Shown here: positions 45,421 to 54,181 of the stretch, piece after piece
Layout of the letters: every line of letters starts with the position of its first letter
Position numbering within the stretch: the stretch's first letter is position 1
Position numbers and translations under genes: made by a program
Assembly: GCF_050596425.1 (NCBI RefSeq)
Contig: NZ_CP192292.1
Span: 620,001 to 684,000 of the forward strand
Source of the DNA: G963665925 sp050596425
Lineage (GTDB): Bacteria > Bacillota > Clostridia > Peptostreptococcales > Acidaminobacteraceae
Length of the DNA: 64,000 bases
Direction of reading: 5' to 3'
The notes under the pieces: model-generated
Told to the model about the DNA's origin: nothing
Database searches by the model: none
What the model saw: the letters and a program-made list of their open reading frames with translations, nothing else

Positions 45421-45543
45421 ATACAAACAGACATATGTCATAGTCACATTAAAAAAATTCTATGCATGCTGTTATATATGGACTGAAATGATATAATTTA
45501 ATAAGGAACCATCCATATAGATGCAAATGATAGGAATGAGAAT

Positions 45544-46119
45544 ATGAGTGTTCAAAACGATAAAAGGCAAAAGGTGCTTGATGCAACCTTAAAACTTATA
45601 ATGGAAAATGGGGTCCAGGCCACATCCATGTCAAAGGTTTCAAAAGAATCTGGCGTGGCAGTGGGGACTATTTACCATCATTTTTCTAGCAAAGAAGCAA
45701 TCATCACAGAGCTCTATAGACACTTCAAACTTGAGATGGTCAAGGCTATGGATTTTGGTGACATGGAAAGTTACAGTCCAGTGGAGGCTTTTAACAAGAC
45801 CATTCTTCGACTTGTTGACTTTTCTAAAAATAATCCTGATGCCCTAGAGTTTTGCGAAACTTTTGCCCTGTCTCCTGTTATAGACAGACTTGTTCGTCAA
45901 GAGGTGGAAGCGTCATTTTATGCCTTCACAAAGAAATTCTTTGCCCAGCTTAAAAACCATGACCTCATTGACGACATCAGTGAAGAAATGCTTATTATTT
46001 ATTTAAATGGTACGGTGTTTTCAATGGTTAGAGCCTTAAACTCAGGACAGATCAAGTGGTCAGATGAAGAAATTAAACGATACCTAAAAGTGGTCTGGTC
46101 GGGTCTAACAAAAAAATAA
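45544..46119 (+). CDS. TetR/AcrR-family transcription regulator
   Basis: 191 residues. The N-terminal helix-turn-helix is typical of TetR proteins (LDATLKLIMENGVQATSM, SGVAVGTIYHHFSSKEAI, residues 10-52), and the rest is a helical ligand-binding domain. It is likely the repressor for the TGAACGTTCA site before the neighbouring aldo-keto reductase; that link rests on proximity. ATG at 45544 is preceded by a modest AGGAATGAG site. A strong terminator follows. Confidence 0.92.
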   Translation: MSVQNDKRQKVLDATLKLIMENGVQATSMSKVSKESGVAVGTIYHHFSSKEAIITELYRHFKLEMVKAMDFGDMESYSPVEAFNKTILRLVDFSKNNPDALEFCETFALSPVIDRLVRQEVEASFYAFTKKFFAQLKNHDLIDDISEEMLIIYLNGTVFSMVRALNSGQIKWSDEEIKRYLKVVWSGLTKK

Positions 46120-46161
46120 TACTTTGAAATGGTAGATATTATAGGAAAAGGTCATTCCAGA

Positions 46162-46207
46162 ATCCCAGGAGCCTGTCTAAGCAAAGACAGGGCCTGGGAT
46201 TTTTTTC
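46162..46207 (+). terminator. Rho-independent terminator of tetR
   Basis: ATCCCAGG and CCTGTC pair with GACAGG and CCTGGGAT around a TAAGCAAA-type loop, followed by seven T residues. Confidence 0.95.
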
Positions 46208-46346
46208 ATGCAATGTTTTTTAAGGCTCATATTCACATGGGCCAAAATCTAATGGTGTTAAATTTATATAGAAAACACATTCTAGTGATGATTGGGACAA
46301 GAATTGGGGTAGAAAAAATGAAAATGGACTTGAAAGGGGGAATATA

Positions 46347-47456
46347 ATGGATGACTTAAAAAGAACACCGCTTTATGATGCCCATCTTGCCCTTGGTGGC
46401 AAGATGGTCCCTTTTGCTGGATGGGACATGCCTGTTCAGTACAAGGGTCTTGTTGTAGAGCATGAAGCTGTAAGAAACAAGGTGGGACTCTTTGATGTGT
46501 CTCATATGGGTGAAGTGGATGTGGACGGTCCACAAGCACTGGAATTTGTAAATTATTTGGTGGTGGGCGATGTTAAGGCCTTAAAACCGGGACAGGTTCT
46601 TTACAGTATGATGTGCTATGAAGATGGTGGTATTGTTGATGACCTTCTTGTATACAGAAAAGCCGACACATCCTTTTTACTTGTGATCAACGCAGGCAAT
46701 ATTGAAAAAGATGATGCCTGGATTCGTGATCAGGCGTCGAAATTTGATGTTTATGCCAGAAATCGGTCTGATGAGTATGCGCAGTTGGCTATTCAAGGGC
46801 CTAGAGCCCAAGCTGTCCTTCAAATGTTGACAGAAACCGATTTGAACACCATTGGTTTTTTCGAATTTAAAGAAGGCGTTTCCATTCACGGCGTGGATGC
46901 ACTGGTTTCAAGAACAGGCTACACAGGGGAGGACGGTTTTGAAATATACTGTGCCCCAGAATATGTGGAACGCATATGGTTGGAAATTCTAAAAGCAGGA
47001 GAAATAGAAGGTATTGAGCCCGCTGGACTTGGCGCTAGAGACACCTTGCGATTTGAAGCCACTCTGCCTTTATATGGAAATGAAATCGACAAGGACGTCA
47101 CACCTCTTGAAGCAGGACTAGCGTTCTTCGTCCATATGGATGGAGATGACTTTATTGGCAAAGAGGCACTCTTAAAGCAAAAGGAAGACGGTTTAGAGCT
47201 TAAGCTTGTTGGATTTGAGCTCATAGACAAGGGTGTTCCACGCCATGGCTACAGCGCGCTCCATAATGGGGATGTGATTGGCAAAGTGACAACCGGCTAC
47301 AAGTCGCCAACACTTAAAAAGGTGATAGGCCTGGCCCTTCTTGACATCGAGTACACAAAACTTGGAACAGAGTTCGATGTTGACATAAGGGGAAAACTGA
47401 AAAAAGCGGTTGTGATCAGTAAACGGTTTTATAAGAAAAAGTATAAAAAAACCTAA
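46347..47456 (+). CDS. gcvT: Glycine cleavage system T protein (aminomethyltransferase)
   Basis: A 369-residue aminomethyltransferase that releases ammonia and passes the methylene group of glycine to tetrahydrofolate. PLYDAHLALGGKMVPFAGWDMPVQY, trimmed at either end, is the hallmark start (residues 6-30), with FDVSHMGEV next and SRTGYTGEDGFEIY in the middle. ATG at 46347 follows AAGGGGG. It is first of gcvT-gcvH-gcvPA-gcvPB. No glycine riboswitch was seen in the 140 bases upstream. Confidence 0.96.
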   Translation: MDDLKRTPLYDAHLALGGKMVPFAGWDMPVQYKGLVVEHEAVRNKVGLFDVSHMGEVDVDGPQALEFVNYLVVGDVKALKPGQVLYSMMCYEDGGIVDDLLVYRKADTSFLLVINAGNIEKDDAWIRDQASKFDVYARNRSDEYAQLAIQGPRAQAVLQMLTETDLNTIGFFEFKEGVSIHGVDALVSRTGYTGEDGFEIYCAPEYVERIWLEILKAGEIEGIEPAGLGARDTLRFEATLPLYGNEIDKDVTPLEAGLAFFVHMDGDDFIGKEALLKQKEDGLELKLVGFELIDKGVPRHGYSALHNGDVIGKVTTGYKSPTLKKVIGLALLDIEYTKLGTEFDVDIRGKLKKAVVISKRFYKKKYKKT

Positions 47457-47580
47457 GGCAAAAAAATGAAGGCAGAAAAACAAATCCCTGTCCACTCCGC
47501 AATGGATTAATAAACGAGGATAGAGGCAAGGGGTTAGGTTTTACAAGCGCATAAATACAAACAAATAGGAGGGCAAATCA

Positions 47581-47961
47581 ATGAAAGTATTAAGTGGACT
47601 GTATTATTCAGAAGATCATGAATGGGTGCGTGTGGAAGGAAATATTGGATACATAGGCATTAGTGATTTTGCCCAGCACGAACTTGGTGATATCGTGTAC
47701 GTGGAGTTGCCAGACGAAGATGATGAGTTTGAAAAGGGTGATTCGCTGGGGGCTATCGAGTCTGTAAAGGCAGCATCTGATGTTCTGATTCCTATTTCAG
47801 GACGTGTCATTGAAATTAACGATGAACTGGAAGACGCGCCGGAAAAAGTTAATGAAGATGCATTTGACGCATGGCTCATCAAGGTTGAAATTTCAGATGA
47901 AGGCGAATTGGCAGACCTGATGAATGCCGAAGCCTATGAAAAGTTTATAAAAGAAGAATGA
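47581..47961 (+). CDS. gcvH: Glycine cleavage system H protein (lipoyl carrier)
   Basis: 126 residues, the usual size. It shuttles the aminomethyl group on a lipoyl arm attached to Lys63 in GAIESVKAASDV. SEDHEWVRVEGNIGYIGISDFAQHELG, here split, is diagnostic of the N-terminal half. Start ATG after AGGAGGG. A 124-base gap from gcvT shows no terminator, so it likely stays in the same transcript. Confidence 0.97.
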   Translation: MKVLSGLYYSEDHEWVRVEGNIGYIGISDFAQHELGDIVYVELPDEDDEFEKGDSLGAIESVKAASDVLIPISGRVIEINDELEDAPEKVNEDAFDAWLIKVEISDEGELADLMNAEAYEKFIKEE

Positions 47962-48007
47962 TTCATATAAAATATGAGCCATCTTAGAATCATTAGGAGG
48001 TGATGCA

Positions 48008-49348
48008 GTGCATAGATATATTCCAAACTCTGAACAAGATAAGAAAGACATGCTCAAGGCCATTGATAAACAGTCTATAGGTGACCTGTTCACAGACATT
48101 CCAGAAAAGTTTCGCCTAGACCGTGATTTGAATCTGGACCCTTCAAAATCAGAACTTGAAGTGGACAGACTTTTAAAGTCCCTGGCGGCAAAAAACGCCA
48201 ACCTGGATCATTTAACATGCTTTATGGGGGCTGGGGCCTATGACCACTTCATACCAACCATTGTCAATCACTTGGCAGGACGGTCGGAGTTTTATACAGC
48301 CTATACACCCTATCAGCCAGAGATCAGCCAGGGCACCCTTCAAAATATATTTGAATACCAGTCACTCATATGTGAGTTAACAGGTGTGGATGTGTCCAAT
48401 GCTTCAGTTTACGATGGATCACATGCTGCAGCTGAAGCGGCCATTATGGCATGTGCCGCAAAAAAAAGAGACAAGATGCTCATTTCTAATACGGTGCATC
48501 CAGAAACAAGGCAGGTCCTTAAGACCTACTTCAAGTTTCGGGGAATGGAACTTGTTGAAGTGCCTATGAAAGCTGGCGAAACAGACTACGAGGCCTTAAA
48601 AGATCTTGCTGATAAATCAGTTGCAGGTGTTCTCATCCAGTCGCCAAACTTCTTTGGTGTGATTGAAGACGTTCAAAAGACATCTGAAATCATGAAAGAA
48701 AGCAAAGGTTTAACTGTGGTGTCGGTCGATCCCATATCTCTAGCGGTCCTTGAACCGCCTGGGAATTTGGGGGCAGATATTGTCATCGGAGAAGGTCAAG
48801 CCCTAGGCAACGACCTGGCTCTAGGTGGCCCTTACTTTGGTTTTATGGCTGTGACGAAAAAGCTTATGCGCAAGGTGCCAGGCCGTATATGTGGTCAGTC
48901 CCTTGATGAAGATGGAAAGCGGGCATTCGTATTAACCTTGCAGGCAAGGGAGCAGCATATAAGAAGAGAAAAAGCCACATCCAACATTTGTACCAATCAA
49001 GGCCTCATGATACTTAAGGCTGCAATATACATGAACACAGTGGGAAAAGAAGGCTTAAAAGATGTCGCCCTTCACAGTATGAAAAAGGCCCACTATCTTC
49101 ATAAAAAGTTGATTGAATCAGGCGTGGCAGAACCTGTTTTTGACAAGCCGTTTTTCAAGGAGTTTGCAGTAAAACTCAAAAATCCTGTGGCGCTTGTTAA
49201 TGAAGAACTTCTTAAAAAAGGCATATTGGGCGGGTTTGATATCAATAGCCACTACCCTATGTCCAATACCATGCTCATAGCAGTGACAGAAAAAAGAACG
49301 AGAGAAGAACTAGATGATTTTGTGAAGGCGCTGGAGGTGATCAAGTGA
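48008..49348 (+). CDS. gcvPA: Glycine dehydrogenase (decarboxylating) subunit 1
   Basis: 446 residues, the N-terminal half-enzyme of the split P protein that decarboxylates glycine with PLP. MHRYIPNSEQDKKDML, FMGAGAYDHFIPTIV and YTPYQPEISQGTLQNIFEYQ are characteristic. The GTG start is firmly placed by AGGAGGTGA 5-8 bases upstream. The 3' end overlaps gcvPB by four bases. Confidence 0.97.
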   Translation: MHRYIPNSEQDKKDMLKAIDKQSIGDLFTDIPEKFRLDRDLNLDPSKSELEVDRLLKSLAAKNANLDHLTCFMGAGAYDHFIPTIVNHLAGRSEFYTAYTPYQPEISQGTLQNIFEYQSLICELTGVDVSNASVYDGSHAAAEAAIMACAAKKRDKMLISNTVHPETRQVLKTYFKFRGMELVEVPMKAGETDYEALKDLADKSVAGVLIQSPNFFGVIEDVQKTSEIMKESKGLTVVSVDPISLAVLEPPGNLGADIVIGEGQALGNDLALGGPYFGFMAVTKKLMRKVPGRICGQSLDEDGKRAFVLTLQAREQHIRREKATSNICTNQGLMILKAAIYMNTVGKEGLKDVALHSMKKAHYLHKKLIESGVAEPVFDKPFFKEFAVKLKNPVALVNEELLKKGILGGFDINSHYPMSNTMLIAVTEKRTREELDDFVKALEVIK

Positions 49349-50820
49349 AACACTATGAAAAACTGATTTTTGAAGTGTCAAAGCCTGGTCGCAGGGCCTT
49401 TTATCTACCCGAGCTTGACGTTGACGATACATCCATTAATGACATGCTTCCGAGTGAATATATACGAAAGGAAGATCCCGATCTTCCAGAAGTGAGTGAA
49501 GTGGATATTATTCGTCACTACACGAATATTTCGCAAAAAAACTATGCCATCGACAAGGGTTTTTATCCCCTTGGGTCATGTACAATGAAGTACAACCCTA
49601 AAATTAATGAAGATGCGGCGGCAAACCCAGGTTTTAAAAACCTGCATCCATATCAGCCGGAAGCAACAATCCAAGGGGCGCTGGAACTCATGTACGAGCT
49701 TTCAGAAATGCTCGCTGAAATTTCAGGCATGGATAGGGTTACCCTACAGCCAGCAGCAGGTGCTCAAGGGGAACTCACTGGTCTCATGCTGATAAAATCC
49801 TATCATGAAAATAGGGGAGACCACCAGCGTATCAAAATGATTGTGCCGGATTCAGCTCATGGTACGAATCCTGCCACAGCGGCCGTTGTGGGTATGGAAA
49901 TTGTTGAAATACCATCTGATGCCCAGGGCAATGTGGATATGCAGGCTCTAAAAGAAGCTGTCGGAGATGATACGGCAGGTCTCATGCTGACGAATCCATC
50001 TACCCTAGGTCTTTTTGAGAAAAACATCGGGGACATTGCTGAAGTTGTCCATGAGGCTGGCGGGCTTCTCTACTACGATGGTGCCAACATGAATGCCATC
50101 ATGGGCAAATGTCGTCCGGGCGATATGGGATTTGACGTTATGCACTACAATCTCCACAAGACCTTCTCCACACCACATGGTGGCGGAGGGCCTGGTGCTG
50201 GACCAGTGGGTGTTAAAGAAAAACTGACACCATTTTTACCGGTGCCAATGATCGAAATGAAGGAAGACAAGTACATTTTTGATTATGATAGACCCCTGAC
50301 CATTGGTAAGCTGAAAAGCTTCTATGGTAATTTCAACATACTGGTGAGGGCTTATACCTATATTAAAGCCATGGGACGGGACGGCATTAAGGAAGCGGGA
50401 GAAACGTCCGTTCTCAATGCCAACTATCTTATGCATCAAATGATGGACGATTATCAGATTCCAGACAATATGCTATGTAAGCATGAGTTTGTGGCTGCCG
50501 GTTTAAAAAATGCAGCTGAAGGCATAACAACCCTTGATGTGGCCAAGCGAATTATTGATTATGGCTACCATCCACCTACAATTTATTTTCCGCTTATTGT
50601 CCACGAGGCTTTAATGGTTGAGCCAACTGAGACAGAAAGCATGGAAACACTGAATGATTTTGGGCATGTCATGCGGCAAATTGCCCATGAAGCGATCTCA
50701 GAACCTGAACTCCTTAAAAATGCACCGCATAAAACACCCGTCAGAAGAATTGATGAAGTTAGGGCGGCGCGTGACTTGATCCTAAAGTATAAGGATAGCT
50801 TGAAGGCAGATGAGGCATAA
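49345..50820 (+). CDS. gcvPB: Glycine dehydrogenase (decarboxylating) subunit 2
   Basis: 491 residues, the PLP-carrying half of the split P protein. The cofactor lysine is Lys272 in NLHKTFSTPHGGGGPGAG, a signature of the family. LYPLGSCTMKYNPK-type sequence appears as FYPLGSCTMKYNPK near residue 73. GTG at 49345 overlaps the gcvPA stop (GTGA) after GGAGGTGA. The lipoamide dehydrogenase (L protein) is not in the window. A terminator follows. Confidence 0.97.
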   Translation: MKHYEKLIFEVSKPGRRAFYLPELDVDDTSINDMLPSEYIRKEDPDLPEVSEVDIIRHYTNISQKNYAIDKGFYPLGSCTMKYNPKINEDAAANPGFKNLHPYQPEATIQGALELMYELSEMLAEISGMDRVTLQPAAGAQGELTGLMLIKSYHENRGDHQRIKMIVPDSAHGTNPATAAVVGMEIVEIPSDAQGNVDMQALKEAVGDDTAGLMLTNPSTLGLFEKNIGDIAEVVHEAGGLLYYDGANMNAIMGKCRPGDMGFDVMHYNLHKTFSTPHGGGGPGAGPVGVKEKLTPFLPVPMIEMKEDKYIFDYDRPLTIGKLKSFYGNFNILVRAYTYIKAMGRDGIKEAGETSVLNANYLMHQMMDDYQIPDNMLCKHEFVAAGLKNAAEGITTLDVAKRIIDYGYHPPTIYFPLIVHEALMVEPTETESMETLNDFGHVMRQIAHEAISEPELLKNAPHKTPVRRIDEVRAARDLILKYKDSLKADEA

Positions 50821-50834
50821 GAAATAAGAATCAA

Positions 50835-50876
50835 AGGCTGAACACAAACATGTCTTGTGTTCAGCCTTTTTTTGTT
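50835..50876 (+). terminator. Rho-independent terminator of the gcv operon
   Basis: GGCTGAACACAA pairs with TTGTGTTCAGCC (12 bp) around a short loop and is followed by T7. Confidence 0.96.
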
Positions 50877-50975
50877 AAGAGTTTTGCAGTGATTTAACTA
50901 TAGGACAAGTCCATATAGAAAAATAAATACCTAGGCACAAGGGATGATGGCAAAAATATTTGTAACAATATACAT

Positions 50976-51004
50976 TTGACATAATCCGCTGACTATTGTT
51001 AAAT
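50976..51004 (+). promoter_or_regulatory. folD promoter
   Basis: TTGACA (50976-50981), a 17-base spacer and TTAAAT (50999-51004), about 68 bases before the folD start. No tetrahydrofolate riboswitch was recognised in the leader. Confidence 0.6.
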
Positions 51005-51071
51005 TGTATACAATCAATAGAATAATTATAAACAATATACATATTCAATATGCATGATAATGGAGGGCATT

Positions 51072-51911
51072 ATGACGCGACTTGAAGGAAAAACCATAGC
51101 CAAGGCCATGCGAGAAGACATGGCTAAAGATCTTGAAAAATTAACAAGTGCAGGTATAAAGCCAGGATTGAGGGTTATTTTAATAGGCAATGATCCTGCC
51201 GCAGCCTCCTATGTGAGAATGGTTGAAAAACGTTCAAATAAAGATGGTCTTGATGCACAAGTCATTTACCTTGAAGAGACCGTGGCAGAAAACGACCTGA
51301 TCGAACAAATACAGACCTTAAATGAAGACGAGGCTGTTCATGGCATTCTGGTACAAATGCCACTGCCCAAGCATATAGACAAAAATAAGGTTGTAGAAAC
51401 AATTTCGCCAAATAAAGATGTGGATGGTTTCCATGAACTCAATGCTGGCAAGCTCTATGCAGGCAAAGATGGACTCTATCCCTGCACCCCATACGGTGTA
51501 ATCCATATGCTTGAATACAGTGGTATAGAAATCGAGGGCAAGCATGCAGTTGTTATTGGTAGAAGCAATGTTGTCGGTAAACCAGTGGCCATGCTCCTCC
51601 TACAAAGAAATGCAACTGTGACTCTGTGTCATTCAAGAACAAAGGACCTGTCTAAGCATACAAAAGAGGCTGATATACTTATAGCCGCTGCAGGTAGACC
51701 CCATATGGTTACAAGAGATATGGTCAAAGAGGGTGCGGTCGTTATTGATGTGGGCATCCATGAAGTGGATGGTGCAATCACAGGAGATGTGGACTACGAT
51801 TCAGTCAAAGATGTTGCAGGTTTCTTAACGCCAGTGCCAGGGGGTGTTGGTACAACAACCATAGCAACATTGTCCTGGAACACAATTAAAGCGGCACTTA
51901 AAACTCTATAG
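51072..51911 (+). CDS. folD: Bifunctional methylene-THF dehydrogenase / methenyl-THF cyclohydrolase
   Basis: 279 residues, typical FolD length. It interconverts methylene-, methenyl- and 10-formyl-tetrahydrofolate. The catalytic YVRMVEKRS segment, QMPLPKHID, DVDGFHELN, the nucleotide-binding GRSNVVGKP and PVPGGVGTTT are all present. ATG at 51072 follows GGAGGG. Sitting after the glycine cleavage genes, it takes the one-carbon unit they release, but it has its own promoter. Confidence 0.96.
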   Translation: MTRLEGKTIAKAMREDMAKDLEKLTSAGIKPGLRVILIGNDPAAASYVRMVEKRSNKDGLDAQVIYLEETVAENDLIEQIQTLNEDEAVHGILVQMPLPKHIDKNKVVETISPNKDVDGFHELNAGKLYAGKDGLYPCTPYGVIHMLEYSGIEIEGKHAVVIGRSNVVGKPVAMLLLQRNATVTLCHSRTKDLSKHTKEADILIAAAGRPHMVTRDMVKEGAVVIDVGIHEVDGAITGDVDYDSVKDVAGFLTPVPGGVGTTTIATLSWNTIKAALKTL

Positions 51912-51924
51912 CTTTAAACTGAAA

Positions 51925-51973
51925 AAACTCCACCAAGGGCTTCTATATAGATAACGATCCTTTGGTGGAGTTT
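51925..51973. terminator. Bidirectional terminator between folD and trmO
   Basis: AAACTCCACCAA (51925-51936) pairs with TTGGTGGAGTTT (51962-51973). Flanking A and T runs allow use by the convergent genes on both strands. Confidence 0.88.
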
Positions 51974-51997
51974 ATTTATTTTCACTGATCTTAACTT

Positions 51998-52465
51998 TTA
52001 CTCATATTGGTTCTCTTTTTTAGAGAAGAATTCAGCACCATCCTCATAATACATAGGCCAAGTGTCAAACCATGTGGCCGTTTTTACACTTTTAACACGG
52101 TCGCTTACTGGAATATAGGGCTTGATGTCAATTAAAGGCGTCCCATCGAAGGCATCGATGTAGGCGAGCGTGACTATGCCTTTTTCCATATCCACATTTA
52201 AGACCGGACAAATGGAAGACGCCACGGGGTTGGGTCTGTATGGAGACCGACATGCAAAAACGCCAGCCTTTGTCCCCTTACTGTAAGGCAAGTCTGTAAC
52301 CAGGGTTGCTCGAGCCTCTTTGCTGTCTTCTTGATCCGCCCACCACAGGACATGAATATAACTGAACTGATCAAGCTCAAGCAGACCGTCTTTATAATCC
52401 TTATCAAGGACAAGTTCAAAAGTTCCCTTTTTAGCCCGAATGTTTCCAATAGATCTTAATTTCAT
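51998..52465 (-). CDS. trmO: tRNA (N6-threonylcarbamoyladenosine-37) methyltransferase TrmO-like
   Basis: 155 residues of the TsaA/TrmO beta-barrel SAM family: IGNIRAKKG start, LDQFSYIHVLWWAD, GVFACRSPYRPNPVASSI (the SPxRPNP signature) and LIDIKPYIP. TrmO N6-methylates t6A37 of tRNA-Thr in bacteria; shorter homologues like this one lack the C-terminal extension of E. coli TrmO. ATG at 52465 follows GAAGGAG on the minus strand. Convergent with folD. Confidence 0.85.
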   Translation of the reverse strand: MKLRSIGNIRAKKGTFELVLDKDYKDGLLELDQFSYIHVLWWADQEDSKEARATLVTDLPYSKGTKAGVFACRSPYRPNPVASSICPVLNVDMEKGIVTLAYIDAFDGTPLIDIKPYIPVSDRVKSVKTATWFDTWPMYYEDGAEFFSKKENQYE

Positions 52466-52563
52466 AATCTAATCTCCTTCTTCATTTAAATAGTCCTTTG
52501 GCTTCTGTTCAATAGCGGGGCGGGGCCCCTCACCAATAGAGTATGTCAATTGCAGGGCCTTTG

Positions 52564-52629
52564 CCTGACCAATCCTGCTCAAGACCTGACGAATCTTGCT
52601 CAGTATTTTTCCTGTTGGTCGGGTATAGT
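52564..52629 (+). promoter_or_regulatory. Direct-repeat operator and promoter of the AraC/GyrI operon
   Basis: CCTGACCAATCCTGCTCA (52564-52581) and CCTGACGAATCTTGCTCA (52585-52602) differ at two of 18 bases and lie exactly 21 bp apart, the geometry of tandem AraC-family half-sites on one helix face. TATAGT at 52624-52629 could be the -10, with a poor -35 abutting the second repeat, as expected for an activator-dependent promoter. Confidence 0.65.
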
Positions 52630-52656
52630 AAAAGCAGAGGAAGAAAGGAGTCGCCT

Positions 52657-53184
52657 ATGCTAAAAGAACCCACTATTAAAGAGGCTTGTGCATTCAAAAT
52701 GATTGGAATGAATTTCTTTGGAAATCCATTTGTCCATGCAAACATGTGGAGTGAAGAAAATGGAATTGGTCAGCTATGGAGTCGTTTCGGGAAATGGTTG
52801 CACTCCAATTTTAAGGTTATTGAGAATCCTGAGAACACATCAGTTGCCTATGAAGTACATATCGAATCAGATCAAATGGAGACCACGGGAGAATACGAGG
52901 TCTTTACAGGCATTGCTGTAAAAAATTTAGATCATATACCCATTGAATGTGTAGGAAAGGTCTTTCCAAAGACCCAATATGCCGAGTTTACATTAGAAGG
53001 AGATGAAATAACGTCTGACTGGACCCAGTGGATATTTGAAGGCTGGATGCCCCACTCAGGCTATATGTCATCCGCCCCTTATTCCATTCAAGTTTACGAT
53101 GAATCCTTTAAAGGGATGGATGCTCTTGATGGGGTCCAGATAAAGGTTCTTATTCCCATTAAGAAGGTAGGGGATGACAAGTGA
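52657..53184 (+). CDS. Stand-alone GyrI-like (effector-binding) domain protein
   Basis: 175 residues with the AraC-effector / GyrI-like fold: FKMIGMNFFG start, YEVFTGIAVKNLDHIP, FTLEGDEITSDWTQWIFEGWMP, and VQIKVLIPIKK at the end. Such domains bind small cationic or drug-like ligands. ATG at 52657 follows AAAGGAG; a longer upstream frame is not supported. Its stop overlaps the start of an AraC regulator carrying the same domain (GTGA), so the pair probably shares a ligand or forms a complex. Confidence 0.8.
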   Translation: MLKEPTIKEACAFKMIGMNFFGNPFVHANMWSEENGIGQLWSRFGKWLHSNFKVIENPENTSVAYEVHIESDQMETTGEYEVFTGIAVKNLDHIPIECVGKVFPKTQYAEFTLEGDEITSDWTQWIFEGWMPHSGYMSSAPYSIQVYDESFKGMDALDGVQIKVLIPIKKVGDDK

Positions 53185-54008
53185 CACCCACTATGAAGGA
53201 TTCAATATCAAAGGCTATTGCATATATTGAAGAAAATCTGACTGAAACTTTAAGGGTCAAGGATATGGCAAGTGCTGCTGGATATTCTGTTTATCACTTT
53301 TCGCGATCATTCACCAAGTTGACTGGTCATAGTCCATATGACTACTTATTTAGAAGAAAACTATCGGAAGCGGCTTATGATGTTTTACAGGGGCGACAAG
53401 CCCTTACTGAAATCGCCCTAAAGTATGATTTTGAAAACTACGAAACCTTTACAAGAGGCTTTCAAAGATTGTTTCATGTGAGTCCAAGTGCCTTCAGAGA
53501 TGGTGGAAAGGTTCACCTCTTACAGTGGAAAAGGCGTATTTCTGATGACTATATTGACCATTTAAACGGCCATGCCTATAAGCAGCCACGCCAAGTTCAC
53601 TTGCCTGAATTTGAAATCAGTGGAAAAATAGTGAGGGACAGACGTTTTCTCGATGACGCAGGCCAGTCTCTAATCAGATGGGACATGGGCGCGGAATACA
53701 TTCATTTTCATAGAGATCACAAGAATCTGAACGAATATGCTTTTATGAAAGGGTCTGGGGTCTTGGGAAAACACATAAATGAATGTAGTGAAATGATGCC
53801 GGATTGGGTAAGTAAGAAAGTACCGGGCGGGGACTACTTATTATTTGAATACAAAGGGTCTTACTTTAAAATTCAAAATGTCTATACCTATATATTTGAA
53901 ACATGGTTGCCCCTAGCGGGGATAAGCACAGATGTGCCTTATGTTTACGAAAAAATAGTGGGCGGTGATGACATCGTGAAGGTCTATATTCCCTATGTTC
54001 GTGTATAG
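53181..54008 (+). CDS. Rob-like AraC regulator (HTH plus GyrI-like domain)
   Basis: 275 residues. The two AraC helix-turn-helices are at the N-terminus (residues 5-105; VKDMASAAGYSVYHFSRSFT and ALTEIALKYDFENYETFTRGF). A GyrI-like effector domain follows (about 125-275; EFEISGKIVRD, GGDYLLFEYKGSYF, FETWLPLAG). This is the Rob/TipA-like order. GTG at 53181 overlaps the previous stop by four bases; an ATG at 53193 is the alternative. The 21-bp direct repeat upstream of the operon is its likely binding site. Confidence 0.88.
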   Translation: MTPTMKDSISKAIAYIEENLTETLRVKDMASAAGYSVYHFSRSFTKLTGHSPYDYLFRRKLSEAAYDVLQGRQALTEIALKYDFENYETFTRGFQRLFHVSPSAFRDGGKVHLLQWKRRISDDYIDHLNGHAYKQPRQVHLPEFEISGKIVRDRRFLDDAGQSLIRWDMGAEYIHFHRDHKNLNEYAFMKGSGVLGKHINECSEMMPDWVSKKVPGGDYLLFEYKGSYFKIQNVYTYIFETWLPLAGISTDVPYVYEKIVGGDDIVKVYIPYVRV

Positions 54009-54181
54009 GGTATGCGTTTAAGACTAGGAAATCATGGTTTGAAATGGATAAAGGGTACTCACTCAGGTGTTTGGGAAGCGTACATTTATAATTGGGATAG
54101 AAATTTGTATCTATACAGACCAAAAGGGTGAAATTTGATCATTTGAATGGTGGTTAATAAATAAAAGGAGAATAAAAAACT

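Noticed and set aside
46208..46346. Glycine riboswitch before gcvT
   Set aside because: Only a tetR terminator and AT-rich DNA are present; the conserved tandem glycine aptamer core was not found.
46129..46347. 72-codon open frame before gcvT
   Set aside because: It runs through the tetR terminator hairpin and has no ribosome site or recognisable product.
50877..51071. Tetrahydrofolate riboswitch before folD
   Set aside because: A promoter is visible but no aptamer-like conserved bases or paired helices were recognised.
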